A stretch of 64,000 bases of DNA from NCBI GenBank assembly GCA_009929615.1, contig SAAB01000009.1, positions 1 to 64,000 on the forward strand, read 5' to 3'. Shown in pieces: positions 50,554 through 59,004 of the stretch (the stretch's first letter is position 1; each line of letters opens with the position of its first letter). The stretch comes from Clostridia bacterium. GTDB lineage: Bacteria; Bacillota; Clostridia; Lachnospirales; Lachnospiraceae. The notes beneath the pieces were generated by a model. The model was given only the letters and a program-made list of their open reading frames with translations, was not told the origin of the DNA and ran no database searches. Both the position numbers and the translations under genes were made by a program.

Positions 50554-50622
50554 TGTAAGGTTGAGGAGGGGAATGTAAGCTAAAACGATGGCTGGACATT
50601 TCCCTTTTTGCTACACTATATT
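50554..50622 (+). promoter_or_regulatory. Promoter and response-regulator site for the ABC genes
   Basis: Direct repeats TGTAAG at 50554-50559 and 50574-50579 (20 bp apart, as for OmpR-type dimers), then TGGACA (50593-50598), 18-bp spacer, TATATT (50617-50622). A ribosome site AAAGGAGG follows. Confidence 0.5.
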
Positions 50623-50652
50623 CGTAAGATAAGAAAAAAGGAGGAAATCCAA

Positions 50653-51417
50653 ATGGCAATTTTGGAAGTCAATAATATTAGAAAAATTTATACAACACGT
50701 TTGGGTGCCAATAAAGTTCAGGCACTTTCGGATGTATCCTTTAGCGTGGAAAAAGGCGAATATGTAGCAATCATGGGTGAGTCTGGATCAGGAAAAACAA
50801 CGCTTTTAAATATTTTGGCAGCTTTGGATAAACCAACAGCGGGAACAATCTATCTGGATGGTAATGAACTTTCAAAAATAAAAGAGTCAAAAATTGCAGA
50901 GTTTCGCCGGGATAATCTGGGCTTCGTATTTCAGGATTTTAATTTACTGGATACATTTAATCTGAAAGACAATATAGTACTCCCACTGGTATTAGCCGGA
51001 AAACATTATAGTGAGATGAGAGAGCAATTAAAGCCAATCGTGGATAAATTGGGAATTGGTGGACTGATGGGAAAATACCCATATGAAGTTTCCGGTGGAC
51101 AGAAACAGAGAGCGGCAGTTGCGCGAGCATTGATTACAAATCCTAAATTAATTCTTGCTGATGAACCTACCGGAGCACTGGATTCAAAATCTACGGATGA
51201 ACTGTTGGGATTGTTTTCAAAAATCAATCAGGAAGGACAGACTATTCTGATGGTTACCCATTCGGTAAAGGCTGCAAGTTATGCAAATCGAATTTTATTT
51301 ATTAAAGATGGTGAAGTTTTCCATCAGATATACCGTGGAAACAGCACCAATGAACAATTATATCAGAAGATTTCTGATACATTGACAATATTGGCGACGG
51401 GTGGTGAGAGCAAATGA
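50653..51417 (+). CDS. BceA-like ABC transporter ATP-binding protein
   Basis: About 254 residues of the MacB/BceA type. Walker A GESGSGKTTL, Q-loop FVFQDFNLLD, signature VSGGQKQRAAVARAL, Walker B LILADEPTGALD, H-loop TH. It powers the BceB permease in resistance to, and sensing of, cell-wall-active peptides such as bacitracin. The start at 50653 follows AAGGAGGAAAT. Confidence 0.93.
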   Translation: MAILEVNNIRKIYTTRLGANKVQALSDVSFSVEKGEYVAIMGESGSGKTTLLNILAALDKPTAGTIYLDGNELSKIKESKIAEFRRDNLGFVFQDFNLLDTFNLKDNIVLPLVLAGKHYSEMREQLKPIVDKLGIGGLMGKYPYEVSGGQKQRAAVARALITNPKLILADEPTGALDSKSTDELLGLFSKINQEGQTILMVTHSVKAASYANRILFIKDGEVFHQIYRGNSTNEQLYQKISDTLTILATGGESK

Positions 51418-53429
51418 GGTTAGGATTTTATCCAAAACTGGCACTCACCGGTATTACGAAAAATAAGAAAACATATTTTCCGTATATTCTAACAAGTGTC
51501 GGTATGGTTATGATGCTTTATATTGTGTCCTTTCTGACCTATAGCGATTCTGTAAAGCTTATGCCGGGAGGGGATACGGTTCGAGGGTTTCTTGGTTTGG
51601 GATGTACGGTCATTGGTATATTTTCAACAATACTTTTGTTCTATACCAATTCCTTTTTAATCCGCCGACGTAAAAAAGAATTTGGCCTTTACAATATTCT
51701 AGGCATGGGTAAACGAAATCTGGCAAGAGTTCTTATATGGGAAACAGTTATCATCGCAGCAATCTCCATGGGAGCGGGTCTTGGCTGTGGTATTCTTTTT
51801 TCAAAGGCAGCAGAGCTTTTTATGGCAAATGTTTTAGATTCTACCGTTGGGTTTGCTTTTCAGATAACGGCTGATGCCATTATAATGACAGTTGGCTGGT
51901 TTTGTGTTATTTTTGTTCTTATTCTTTTGAATTCCCTTAGACAGATTCATCTGGCAAAGCCTATCGAATTAATGCGAAGTGAAGCCGTAGGTGAAAAACC
52001 GCCGAAAGCGAATTGGATTCTGACGATATTAGGTGTTGCATTATTGGCTGGTGCTTATTATCTGGCAGTGACCATTAAAGACCCGGTATCGGCAATGTTA
52101 TGGTTCTTTGCCGCAGTTATCATGGTTATCCTTGCAACGTATATGCTTTTTATTGCGGGTTCAGTTGCACTGTGCAGACTGCTGCAGAAGAATAAAGGGT
52201 ATTACTATAACACAAGTCATTTCATCTCGGTGTCATCTATGGTCTATCGAATGAAGCGAAATGGTGCAGGACTGGCTTCAATCTGTATTTTATCAACAAT
52301 GGTTTTGGTTATGATTTCATCCACATCAAGTCTTTTTGTGGGAAGAGAGGATACGCTGCGAGGCCGTTATCCGAGAAATATTGTGGTAGATACGCTGGCA
52401 GAGGACGGGACAGAGACTGAAAAAATGCATCAGATTGCATTAGATGTATTGGATGAACATGACGAGAATCCAACGGGGCTGCTTCACTACCGGTATCTGG
52501 ATATGGGTGGCTATATGGATGGAAACCAGATTTATCTGGACCCGGAGGCATATGAGAGCAGTATTGATTATTCACGGGTCAATCAATTATTTATTGTGCC
52601 TTTAGAGGACTATAATCAGGTCATGGGAACCTCGGAAACGTTGAGTGAAGGCGAGATTTTGTTATACTCGACGAAAGAAGATTTTGAATATGATACCATG
52701 ACGATTGAAAATTGTGGAACATTCAAAGTAAAGCCTGCAGACAAAGGTTTTGTTCGTAATGGCGTGGATACATCCCAGATAATGAATTCTTTATTTATTA
52801 TTGTACCGGATATGAAAACGGTTGAAAGGATGTATACGGAACAGGCAATGATTTATCAGGAAAATCAGTCCTATATTCATGATTATTTTGGTTTTGATTT
52901 GGAGTGCAGCGAAGAGAAGCAGGTGGAAATATATAAAGAAATTTATCATACAATCGAAGATTCAAACACAGAAGAAACAGATTTTAATGTGGAGTGCGTT
53001 GCTGCAGAACGTGCTGATTTCAATGGACTATATGGTGGATTCTTCTTCCTTGGAATTCTTTTAGGCCTTGTATTTATCTGTGGTGCCGTATTAATTATGT
53101 ATTATAAGCAGATTATTGAAGGATATGAGGACCAGTCCAGGTTTGAAATTCTTCAAAAGGTTGGTATGACCAAAAAAGAAATACGAAAGAGCATTAATTC
53201 ACAGATTCTGACCGTATTCTTTATGCCATTATTGACAGCAGGACTTCATACGGCATTTGCTTTTCCACTGGTATCAAAAATGATGATGCTCTTTGGGGTT
53301 TCAAATGACCGGCTGCTTTTAATGGTTACAGGTGGAAGCTTTCTGATTTTTGCAGGTTTTTATATTCTGGTCTACTTACTTACATCGAAGGCTTATTATG
53401 GAATTGTCAGTGGGAATACTGCAGAATAA
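51414..53429 (+). CDS. BceB-like ABC transporter permease
   Basis: A 671-residue FtsX-family permease with ten membrane helices: one, then three, then the large extracellular domain (about residues 310-540) between helices seven and eight, and three near the end. The large loop senses the peptide. It overlaps bceA by 4 bases (ATGA). With the kinase and regulator it makes a complete Bce-type detoxification module. Confidence 0.92.
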   Translation: MRLGFYPKLALTGITKNKKTYFPYILTSVGMVMMLYIVSFLTYSDSVKLMPGGDTVRGFLGLGCTVIGIFSTILLFYTNSFLIRRRKKEFGLYNILGMGKRNLARVLIWETVIIAAISMGAGLGCGILFSKAAELFMANVLDSTVGFAFQITADAIIMTVGWFCVIFVLILLNSLRQIHLAKPIELMRSEAVGEKPPKANWILTILGVALLAGAYYLAVTIKDPVSAMLWFFAAVIMVILATYMLFIAGSVALCRLLQKNKGYYYNTSHFISVSSMVYRMKRNGAGLASICILSTMVLVMISSTSSLFVGREDTLRGRYPRNIVVDTLAEDGTETEKMHQIALDVLDEHDENPTGLLHYRYLDMGGYMDGNQIYLDPEAYESSIDYSRVNQLFIVPLEDYNQVMGTSETLSEGEILLYSTKEDFEYDTMTIENCGTFKVKPADKGFVRNGVDTSQIMNSLFIIVPDMKTVERMYTEQAMIYQENQSYIHDYFGFDLECSEEKQVEIYKEIYHTIEDSNTEETDFNVECVAAERADFNGLYGGFFFLGILLGLVFICGAVLIMYYKQIIEGYEDQSRFEILQKVGMTKKEIRKSINSQILTVFFMPLLTAGLHTAFAFPLVSKMMMLFGVSNDRLLLMVTGGSFLIFAGFYILVYLLTSKAYYGIVSGNTAE

Positions 53430-53501
53430 TTGACATTCAGTAAATAAATGATTTATAATAAATTCATCTGAAAACAGTGTTTGTAAATGAGGAGGAATGT
53501 C

Positions 53502-54032
53502 ATGAATTTACACATGAAATCAAAGGTTTTTAGTCTCCATGGAAAGATGGATATTTTAGACGAAGAAGAAAATATCGTATATACCGTAGAAAGCAAGGCT
53601 ATTTCTATACACAATAAGACTTATCTTCAAGATAGTCAGGGGAATGAAATTGCTTATATCTATCGTAAACCGATTTCTCTTCATGAAACCCATTTCGTTG
53701 AGATGAATAATGGGGTGAATTTCGAACTGCGTACAGAGTGGTTTCATATTGTTAAAGATATTATTAATATCGAAGAACTGGGCTGGTCTCTTCGCGGTGA
53801 CTTTTTTCAGCATAATTATGAAATTCTGGATGAAAATGAACGTGTGATAGCGTCCACCCATATGAAATGGTTCTCAATTCATAAAGTCTATTATATTGAT
53901 ATCATGGATGATTCAAAGGTAGATACGATTGTTGCGTTAGATGTGGCTCTGGAACGTATTATGCAGGATAGAGCAGCGGCAAGTGCAAGCAGTACCGGCG
54001 GCAGTTCAGGCGGCGGTTCATCAGCAAATTAG
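53502..54032 (+). CDS. LURP-one-related (DUF567) protein
   Basis: About 176 residues with the LURP-one beta-barrel pattern: MKSKVFSLHGKMDILDEEEN, VYTVESKAISIHNKTYLQD, IYRKPISLHETHFVEM and WFSIHKVYYIDIMDD. Ends in a Gly/Ser tail (GGSSGGGSSAN). Tubby-like fold, possible phospholipid binding; role in bacteria unclear. ATG at 53502 follows GGAGGAATGTC. Confidence 0.87.
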   Translation: MNLHMKSKVFSLHGKMDILDEEENIVYTVESKAISIHNKTYLQDSQGNEIAYIYRKPISLHETHFVEMNNGVNFELRTEWFHIVKDIINIEELGWSLRGDFFQHNYEILDENERVIASTHMKWFSIHKVYYIDIMDDSKVDTIVALDVALERIMQDRAAASASSTGGSSGGGSSAN

Positions 54033-54039
54033 ATAAAAG

Positions 54040-54068
54040 CGGTATAGTCCTGGGGCTATACCGTTTTT
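54040..54068 (+). terminator. Terminator after the LURP-one gene
   Basis: CGGTATAG (54040-54047) pairs with CTATACCG (54056-54063), followed by TTTTTC. Confidence 0.85.
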
Positions 54069-54119
54069 CTGAATCATATCATCCATATTAAAGAGAGTCG
54101 TGAAGTGGAGGTGCAGTAT

Positions 54120-54226
54120 ATGACACTTTTAGAACATGAACAAAAGAAAAATCAATTAAGAAAATTGCTCTTGATTGTGGGATGTCCGAGAATGAAATAG
54201 AAGAAATTATAAAAGTGATAAAATGA
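54120..54226 (+). pseudogene. Frameshifted small gene
   Basis: The first frame (54120-54200, ribosome site GTGGAGG) starts MTLLEHEQKKNQLRKL and stops early. The +1 frame continues as ALDCGMSENEIEEIIKVIK to 54226, a natural helical continuation. A single base change in the AAGAAAATTG run would join them into a 35-residue protein. A sequencing error or a real pseudogene. Confidence 0.5.
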
Positions 54227-54230
54227 GTCC

Positions 54231-54262
54231 ATCAAGACCGTCCATTAATGGACGGTCTTGAT
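54231..54262. repeat. Perfect 32-bp palindrome
   Basis: ATCAAGACCGTCCATT (54231-54246) and its exact reverse complement (54247-54262), overlapping the 3' end of the pdaA-like gene. No T-run on either side, though it may still terminate both convergent transcripts. Confidence 0.8.
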
Positions 54263-55077
54263 GATGTCTCAGGTAAATCCTTTAAACTTTTAAAATGATA
54301 ACCCATTTCTTCCCATTTTGTCAGAAGTTCATCAAGAATCTGAGCGTTGGTGGAGGAAGTGCTGTGCAGCAGGACAATGGCACCGGGATGAATTCGTCCC
54401 AGCAGTTTTTCAAAAGCTTCTTCTTTGGATGGTTGTTTATCTTCATACCAGTCTACGTAAGCAAGGCTCCAGAAAAAAGTTTTGTAGCCTAATTCTTTGG
54501 CCATCTGCAGGTTTGATTCGCTGTATTTACCCTGGGGTGGACGATAGAATTTTTCCATAGGCTGGCCTGTGATTTTCTCATAGAGGGTTTCAACATCCTT
54601 TAGTTCCTTTGAAAAGGCATCAATAGTGGATATCTTTGACATATCCGGATGGGAATAAGTGTGATTTGCCACAATATGACCTTCCTCGGCCATCTGGATG
54701 ACAAGCTCAGGGTGGGTAGTGAGAAAGTTTCCGACAACAAAAAATGTAGCAGATACATCGTGTTTTTTCAAGGCTTCCAGAATGGTGGGCATGTTATTAT
54801 TTTCATAACCGGCATCAAATGTAAGGTAAATAACTTTTTCATCGGTCATTTCAGCGTAATAGGCATTGTAATTGGCGAGTTCTTCTGCAGAGACATTGGC
54901 AACCGGCGGTTGGCCTTCTTTAGGAAAACTCAATCCCCAGTTTCCATCTGCAGAGGCGGTAATGGCAGCCGGGGAGAAATAATTTGCGACGGAAGCACCA
55001 CAATGGCCGACCATATAGGCAGTGATAAAAAGAAGGCACATTTTCAGTGTGCTTATGTATCTGAATTTTTTTTTCAT
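54232..55077 (-). CDS. PdaA-like polysaccharide deacetylase
   Basis: A 281-residue protein with an N-terminal membrane anchor (about 11-31) and a NodB homology domain. Motif 1 is YLTFDAGYENNN, the PdaA variant; motif 2 NHTYSHPDM supplies two His ligands; RPPQGKYS is motif 3. It probably deacetylates muramic acid to form muramic-delta-lactam in the spore cortex, consistent with a spore-forming host. Ribosome site region on the minus strand: GAGCCTCTATG (weak). Confidence 0.88.
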   Translation of the reverse strand: MKKKFRYISTLKMCLLFITAYMVGHCGASVANYFSPAAITASADGNWGLSFPKEGQPPVANVSAEELANYNAYYAEMTDEKVIYLTFDAGYENNNMPTILEALKKHDVSATFFVVGNFLTTHPELVIQMAEEGHIVANHTYSHPDMSKISTIDAFSKELKDVETLYEKITGQPMEKFYRPPQGKYSESNLQMAKELGYKTFFWSLAYVDWYEDKQPSKEEAFEKLLGRIHPGAIVLLHSTSSTNAQILDELLTKWEEMGYHFKSLKDLPETSSRPSINGRS

Positions 55078-55223
55078 AGAGGCTCCAACTTTTGTTTTTA
55101 TAAATTTTATGAGTAAAATATTAAATTATTCATAGAGAATTTTCACTTTACATGAATTTGACAAAAAGGGTGTCGTGCCGTATCATAGAGACTATAAGGA
55201 TTTTATCAAAGGGGGGCACACAT

Positions 55224-55709
55224 ATGCAATTAGTTATTACAATGAGCCGACGGTACGGTACAGGTGCCAGTGTGGTCGCAAAGGAATTATCTGAAAGACT
55301 TAATATTCCGGTATACGACAAAGTCGATGTGGAAGAAGAGATTCGTAAGAATGCTTTCGATACAGAGGCAGAAGTTATCCGGGGGTTGGCATCAAAGCCC
55401 TGCATTATTCTTGGACGTTGTGCATCAGAGATTCTTAAAGAACAGTCCAATGTATTTAATATTTATGTGTGTGCAGATAAAGAAGACAGGATTCAGAGGA
55501 TTATGAAGTTAGAATCCCTTTCTTATGACGATGCATTAAAACGGATTACGGAAACAGATTCAGAACGGGAGAAGTATTACTATCAGCATACAGGGAGGAC
55601 CTGGGGCGATGTAAGCGATTATCATATTATTCTGGATACCAGTGAACTTGGTATTGAGAATTGTGCAGATATTCTGATTCGTTATTTTGAAAAAATGCAG
55701 TATATCTAA
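55224..55709 (+). CDS. Cytidylate kinase-like family protein
   Basis: About 161 residues. The P-loop region ITMSRRYGTGASVVAKELSE is a variant of the cytidylate kinase loop and the fold continues with ILGRCASEILK and VCADKEDRIQRIM. Such proteins occur in Lachnospiraceae with unproven substrate. The start at 55224 follows AAAGGGGGGC; a longer frame begins upstream without a ribosome site. Confidence 0.85.
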   Translation: MQLVITMSRRYGTGASVVAKELSERLNIPVYDKVDVEEEIRKNAFDTEAEVIRGLASKPCIILGRCASEILKEQSNVFNIYVCADKEDRIQRIMKLESLSYDDALKRITETDSEREKYYYQHTGRTWGDVSDYHIILDTSELGIENCADILIRYFEKMQYI

Positions 55710-55737
55710 TTTTATACATAACAGGATGGGTAAGATG

Positions 55738-55944
55738 ATGAAGATTGTTATTGGCGAGATTATGGAGAATGAAGTTCTGTGTGAAACAGATGAAGATTCG
55801 ATGAAGCTGCCACGCAGCCTTTTTCCAAGAGGTGTGCACAGTGGAGATATTGCTGACTATGAAGATGGTGTCGTAACCATGTGGGACGAGGAACGTCAGG
55901 TGGAAGAAGAACAGCTGGCGATGTTTTTCAAAATGATGTGTTAA
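55738..55944 (+). CDS. DUF3006-like small protein
   Basis: About 68 residues: MKIVIGEIMENEVLCETDED, LPRSLFPRGVHSGDIADYED. The pattern 'PRSLFPxGVxxGDI' fits DUF3006. Start options 55726, 55735 and 55738; the last fits the GGATGG site. It follows the kinase-like gene closely, likely co-transcribed. Confidence 0.72.
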   Translation: MKIVIGEIMENEVLCETDEDSMKLPRSLFPRGVHSGDIADYEDGVVTMWDEERQVEEEQLAMFFKMMC

Positions 55945-55955
55945 CATGAATATAA

Positions 55956-55987
55956 AGGGGCTTTCCTTCAGGAAAGCCTCTTTTTTA
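55956..55987. terminator. Terminator between DUF3006 and the next minus-strand gene
   Basis: AGGGGCTTTCC (55956-55966 region) pairs with GGAAAGCCTCT, followed by six T. Confidence 0.85.
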
Positions 55988-55994
55988 TATTGCT

Positions 55995-56447
55995 TTAGGG
56001 AGCTTCTTTTCTATTTTCTGTGGACTGGGCACGCATAAAGGTTTGGAGCATCTGGATTTGTTCCGGGGTGATATTCATATTCTTCATCCCGGTTAAATCA
56101 GCATTTTTAGTAAATTCGGCGTATTGATTATACATACGTACAGCACTCAGCATATTTAAAAACTGGTCAATCTGCTCGGATTCAGCAGGAGCGCAGTACT
56201 TTTTAATATCCTTTAAAATTTCTTCCATCCCCGGGCGGCTGCCACTGGGAATTGAACAGATTGAGAGCTGTTCGCTGTCAAAGAGTTCCATGGTTTGTTT
56301 CAACTCAAGAATTCGGGCAAGCATGGCCACCATTTTCCCGGAGGATGGGTCCATGTAAGAAACAGCAGCCTTGAGGACTTGGGAAGTGCCGCAGTAGGTT
56401 TCTTTGTCCAGTGCGGTCAGGGGCGGGGATTCAGATACTTTTGACAT
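55995..56447 (-). CDS. Hypothetical protein
   Basis: A 150-residue helical protein with no motif I recognise. It contains repeated Met, Gln and Glu (KMVAMLARILELKQTMELF, MNITPEQIQMLQTFMRAQ). No signal peptide or membrane helix. A GAGGTGAATT ribosome site lies upstream. The Gly/Asn/Cys-rich gene upstream on the same strand is separated by a perfect hairpin at 56473-56496, so they are probably transcribed apart. Confidence 0.7.
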   Translation of the reverse strand: MSKVSESPPLTALDKETYCGTSQVLKAAVSYMDPSSGKMVAMLARILELKQTMELFDSEQLSICSIPSGSRPGMEEILKDIKKYCAPAESEQIDQFLNMLSAVRMYNQYAEFTKNADLTGMKNMNITPEQIQMLQTFMRAQSTENRKEAP

Positions 56448-56472
56448 AATTCACCTCAAATTTAAAATAGGA

Positions 56473-56497
56473 GAAAGGGTGCCAGGGCACCCTTTCC
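56473..56497 (-). terminator. Hairpin after the Gly/Asn/Cys-rich gene
   Basis: GAAAGGGTGCC (56473-56483) and GGCACCCTTTC (56486-56496) form a perfect 11-bp stem; on the minus strand it is followed by TCCTATTTT. Confidence 0.7.
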
Positions 56498-56519
56498 TTG
56501 GTTAAAGAATAACGAAAGA

Positions 56520-56783
56520 TTAGCAGCAGCCGCATCCGTTGCCATTGCCGGTGAAGCAGGATAACAGCAGAATTAATAACAGCCAGTCACAGCTTGAACC
56601 ATTGGATGAAGTAAGTCCTGTACAGCCACATCCATTGCCATTGCCGTTTCCAAAGCAGCTAAGAATAAGAATAAGCCAGATTAAGGAACTGCTGTCCCCA
56701 CCGCCGAAAATGGTACCAATACCTGTGTTGCATCCACAGCCACAATCATTATTGCCACAGCCAGTAGCAGCTAAATCACTCAT
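56520..56783 (-). CDS. Gly/Asn/Cys-rich repeat protein with two hydrophobic segments
   Basis: An 87-residue protein: NNDCGCGCNTG, then SSLIWLILILSCFGNGNGNG and CGC, then SCDWLLLILLLSCFTGNGNG and CGCC. The last two blocks are an internal duplication, each a hydrophobic helix (about 14 residues) followed by GNGNGCGC. No known family. Possibly a membrane-inserted or spore-associated structural protein; metal or disulfide links are possible. GGAGGCAAAAAATG precedes the start. Confidence 0.7.
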   Translation of the reverse strand: MSDLAATGCGNNDCGCGCNTGIGTIFGGGDSSSLIWLILILSCFGNGNGNGCGCTGLTSSNGSSCDWLLLILLLSCFTGNGNGCGCC

Positions 56784-56900
56784 TTTTTGCCTCCAAATTA
56801 TATATGATGATTACTTTTGATTTATATTATGTTGTTGGGCTTGTCTGGTTTACCCTTTTCGTTTAAACTTTATTAAAAAGAGATAAAAGGGGCGTTTGTT

Positions 56901-57452
56901 ATGCAGATGGTTGAAATTGTTCATCATATATTAGAAGAAATATTAAAGCCGGGAGACAGGGCAGTGGATGGAACAGCAGGAAATGGCTGGGATACGCTGA
57001 AACTGTGCCAGTTGGTTGGCGAAACAGGCAGAGTATATGGTTTCGATGTACAGGAAAGTGCTGTTTTAAAAACTGAAGAACGGCTGAAAGCTGCCGGATG
57101 TCTGAAGCAGGCAGAGCTTTTTTGCTGTTCCCACAGTGAAATTGACACAAAGGTACATGAAAAAATTAAAGCTTTTACATTGAATTTGGGATACCTTCCC
57201 GGAGGAGATAAACAGGTAGTTACTAAAAAAGATTCCACGATTAAGGCATTGGAAAAACTTTCGGAGATGTTAATGCCTGGGGGCGTGGGAACAATTTTAA
57301 TTTATTATGGACATGAGGGTGGTATAGAAGAAAAAGAAGGTGTTGAAAAGTTTATGGCGGCCCTGCCGTCGGATTGGGGTCAGGTAAACCGGATGGAAAC
57401 CGTTAATCGTAAAAATTGTCCGCCTATTTTATATATTTTGGAGAAAAAATAA
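56901..57452 (+). CDS. Class I SAM-dependent methyltransferase (rRNA-type)
   Basis: A 183-residue methyltransferase of the YtqB/rRNA methylase type. SAM motif I is AVDGTAGNGWDTLKL, then VYGFDVQESAV (motif II) and NLGYLPGGDK (motif IV, N-L-G-Y-L-P-G-G-D-K), typical of this family. It probably modifies RNA or a tRNA anticodon U34 group. AAAAGGGGCG precedes the start. Confidence 0.9.
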   Translation: MQMVEIVHHILEEILKPGDRAVDGTAGNGWDTLKLCQLVGETGRVYGFDVQESAVLKTEERLKAAGCLKQAELFCCSHSEIDTKVHEKIKAFTLNLGYLPGGDKQVVTKKDSTIKALEKLSEMLMPGGVGTILIYYGHEGGIEEKEGVEKFMAALPSDWGQVNRMETVNRKNCPPILYILEKK

Positions 57453-57538
57453 AAATTTTGTTTTCTGTCAGGCTTCGACAAATTTCGCAGATTCTTCATG
57501 TTATAATCGGATATATCTTAAAATAAGGAGAATGACTT

Positions 57539-57772
57539 ATGAAGACAGATGAACACAAGATGACCCAATTAGGATATGCATTGCGGGAATATCGGGTAAG
57601 ACGAAACATGACTCAGCAGGAACTGGCGGAACAGCTTGGTGTGAGCACGAATACGATTCACCTATGGGAAACCAAGGTCTGTAAGCCCTCTATGGGTTCC
57701 TTGCTGTTACTTTCAGACCTGCTCGAAATTTCCCTTCTGGATATTATTTCCAAGTCTAAAAAGGATTATTGA
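57539..57772 (+). CDS. XRE-family regulator
   Basis: A 77-residue HTH_3 protein: MTQQELAEQLGVSTNTIHLWETKVCKPSMGSL. An extended -10 (TGTTATAAT, about 57501-57509) lies upstream and AAGGAGAATGAC precedes the start. Target unknown. Confidence 0.87.
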   Translation: MKTDEHKMTQLGYALREYRVRRNMTQQELAEQLGVSTNTIHLWETKVCKPSMGSLLLLSDLLEISLLDIISKSKKDY

Positions 57773-57856
57773 TTACATATGCTGGGTGGATATTTTTCAA
57801 AAATATGTTATACTAATAAGAAATATTGAATCTGCAGAAGAAAAAGGAGAAAGAAT

Positions 57857-58876
57857 ATGTCTATATTAGTTACCGGCGGAGCCGGATATATCGGAAGCCA
57901 TACATGTGTTGAGCTTTTGAAAGCAGGTTATGAAGTTGTTGTTGTGGATAATCTATGTAATTCCTGTAAGGAAGCTCTGGACAGGGTTCAGGAGATTGCC
58001 GGAAAAACTTTAAAGTTTTATGAGATAGATGTTCTGGACAGAGAAGGTCTGAATAAAGTCTTCGATGCCGAGAACATTGATTCTGTTATTCATTTTGCCG
58101 GTTTAAAAGCTGTTGGTGAATCCGTTGTTAAACCATTGGAGTATTATTATAATAATATCACAGGAACTCTCGTATTATGTGACGTTATGCGTAACCATGG
58201 TGTTAAAAGTATTGTTTTCAGTTCATCAGCTACTGTTTATGGAACGCCTGCATTTATTCCGATTACTGAGGAATGTCCAAAGGGAACCTGTACGAATCCT
58301 TATGGATGGACGAAATCCATGCTGGAGCAGATTTTGACAGATTTACACACAGCAGACCCGGAGTGGAAGGTTGTGTTACTCCGCTACTTTAATCCGATCG
58401 GTGCACATGAGAGTGGACGTATTGGCGAGAATCCAAAAGGAATTCCGAACAACCTTGTACCTTATATTACACAGGTTGCTGTTGGGAAACTTGAATCTTT
58501 AGGTGTCTTCGGTGATGACTATGATACTCCGGATGGTACGGGTGTAAGAGATTATATTCATGTTGTTGACCTGGCTATTGGTCATGTTAAAGCTATTGAG
58601 AAGATGGCTGCAGTTCATGACGGTGTTTTGATTTATAATCTGGGCACAGGTATTGGTTACAGTGTGCTGGATATTGTTAAAGGTTTTGAGAAGGCTGTTG
58701 GAAAAGAAATTCCGTATACCATTAAACCCAGAAGACTTGGTGATATTGCGACCTGTTATTCAGATGCTTCATTGGCTAAGAAAGAACTTGGCTGGGAAGC
58801 TGAACGGAATCTGGAACAGATGTGTGCCGATTCATGGAGATGGCAGAAGAATAACCCAGAAGGTTATATAGAGTAG
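57857..58876 (+). CDS. galE: UDP-glucose 4-epimerase
   Basis: A 339-residue extended SDR enzyme converting UDP-glucose and UDP-galactose. NAD motif [26 protein letters not shown] with the catalytic Ser/Thr, YGWTKSMLE with the Tyr-x-x-x-Lys pair, and [12 protein letters not shown]. Length is standard. An extended -10 TGTTATACT lies upstream; AAAAGGAGAAAG precedes the start. Terminator follows. Confidence 0.96.
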   Translation: MSILVTGGAGYIGSHTCVELLKAGYEVVVVDNLCNSCKEALDRVQEIAGKTLKFYEIDVLDREGLNKVFDAENIDSVIHFAGLKAVGESVVKPLEYYYNNITGTLVLCDVMRNHGVKSIVFSSSATVYGTPAFIPITEECPKGTCTNPYGWTKSMLEQILTDLHTADPEWKVVLLRYFNPIGAHESGRIGENPKGIPNNLVPYITQVAVGKLESLGVFGDDYDTPDGTGVRDYIHVVDLAIGHVKAIEKMAAVHDGVLIYNLGTGIGYSVLDIVKGFEKAVGKEIPYTIKPRRLGDIATCYSDASLAKKELGWEAERNLEQMCADSWRWQKNNPEGYIE

Positions 58877-58897
58877 ATATAGTAGATACGAATGAAA

Positions 58898-58928
58898 AGA
58901 TTCTGTGATAAGCAGAATCTTTTTGTTT
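58898..58928 (+). terminator. Terminator after galE
   Basis: AGATTCTG (58898-58905) pairs with CAGAATCT (58913-58920), followed by TTTTTG. Confidence 0.85.
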
Positions 58929-59004
58929 TATCATATTGAATGTAAATCTTGAAAAGATTATAATAAAGATAAGATTATCTGAAAACTAACTTGCGGGGAA
59001 AATA

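Noticed and set aside
54120-54226. A Spo0E-like phosphatase.
   Set aside because: Size is close but the SxxxD signature of Spo0E proteins is not present in either frame.
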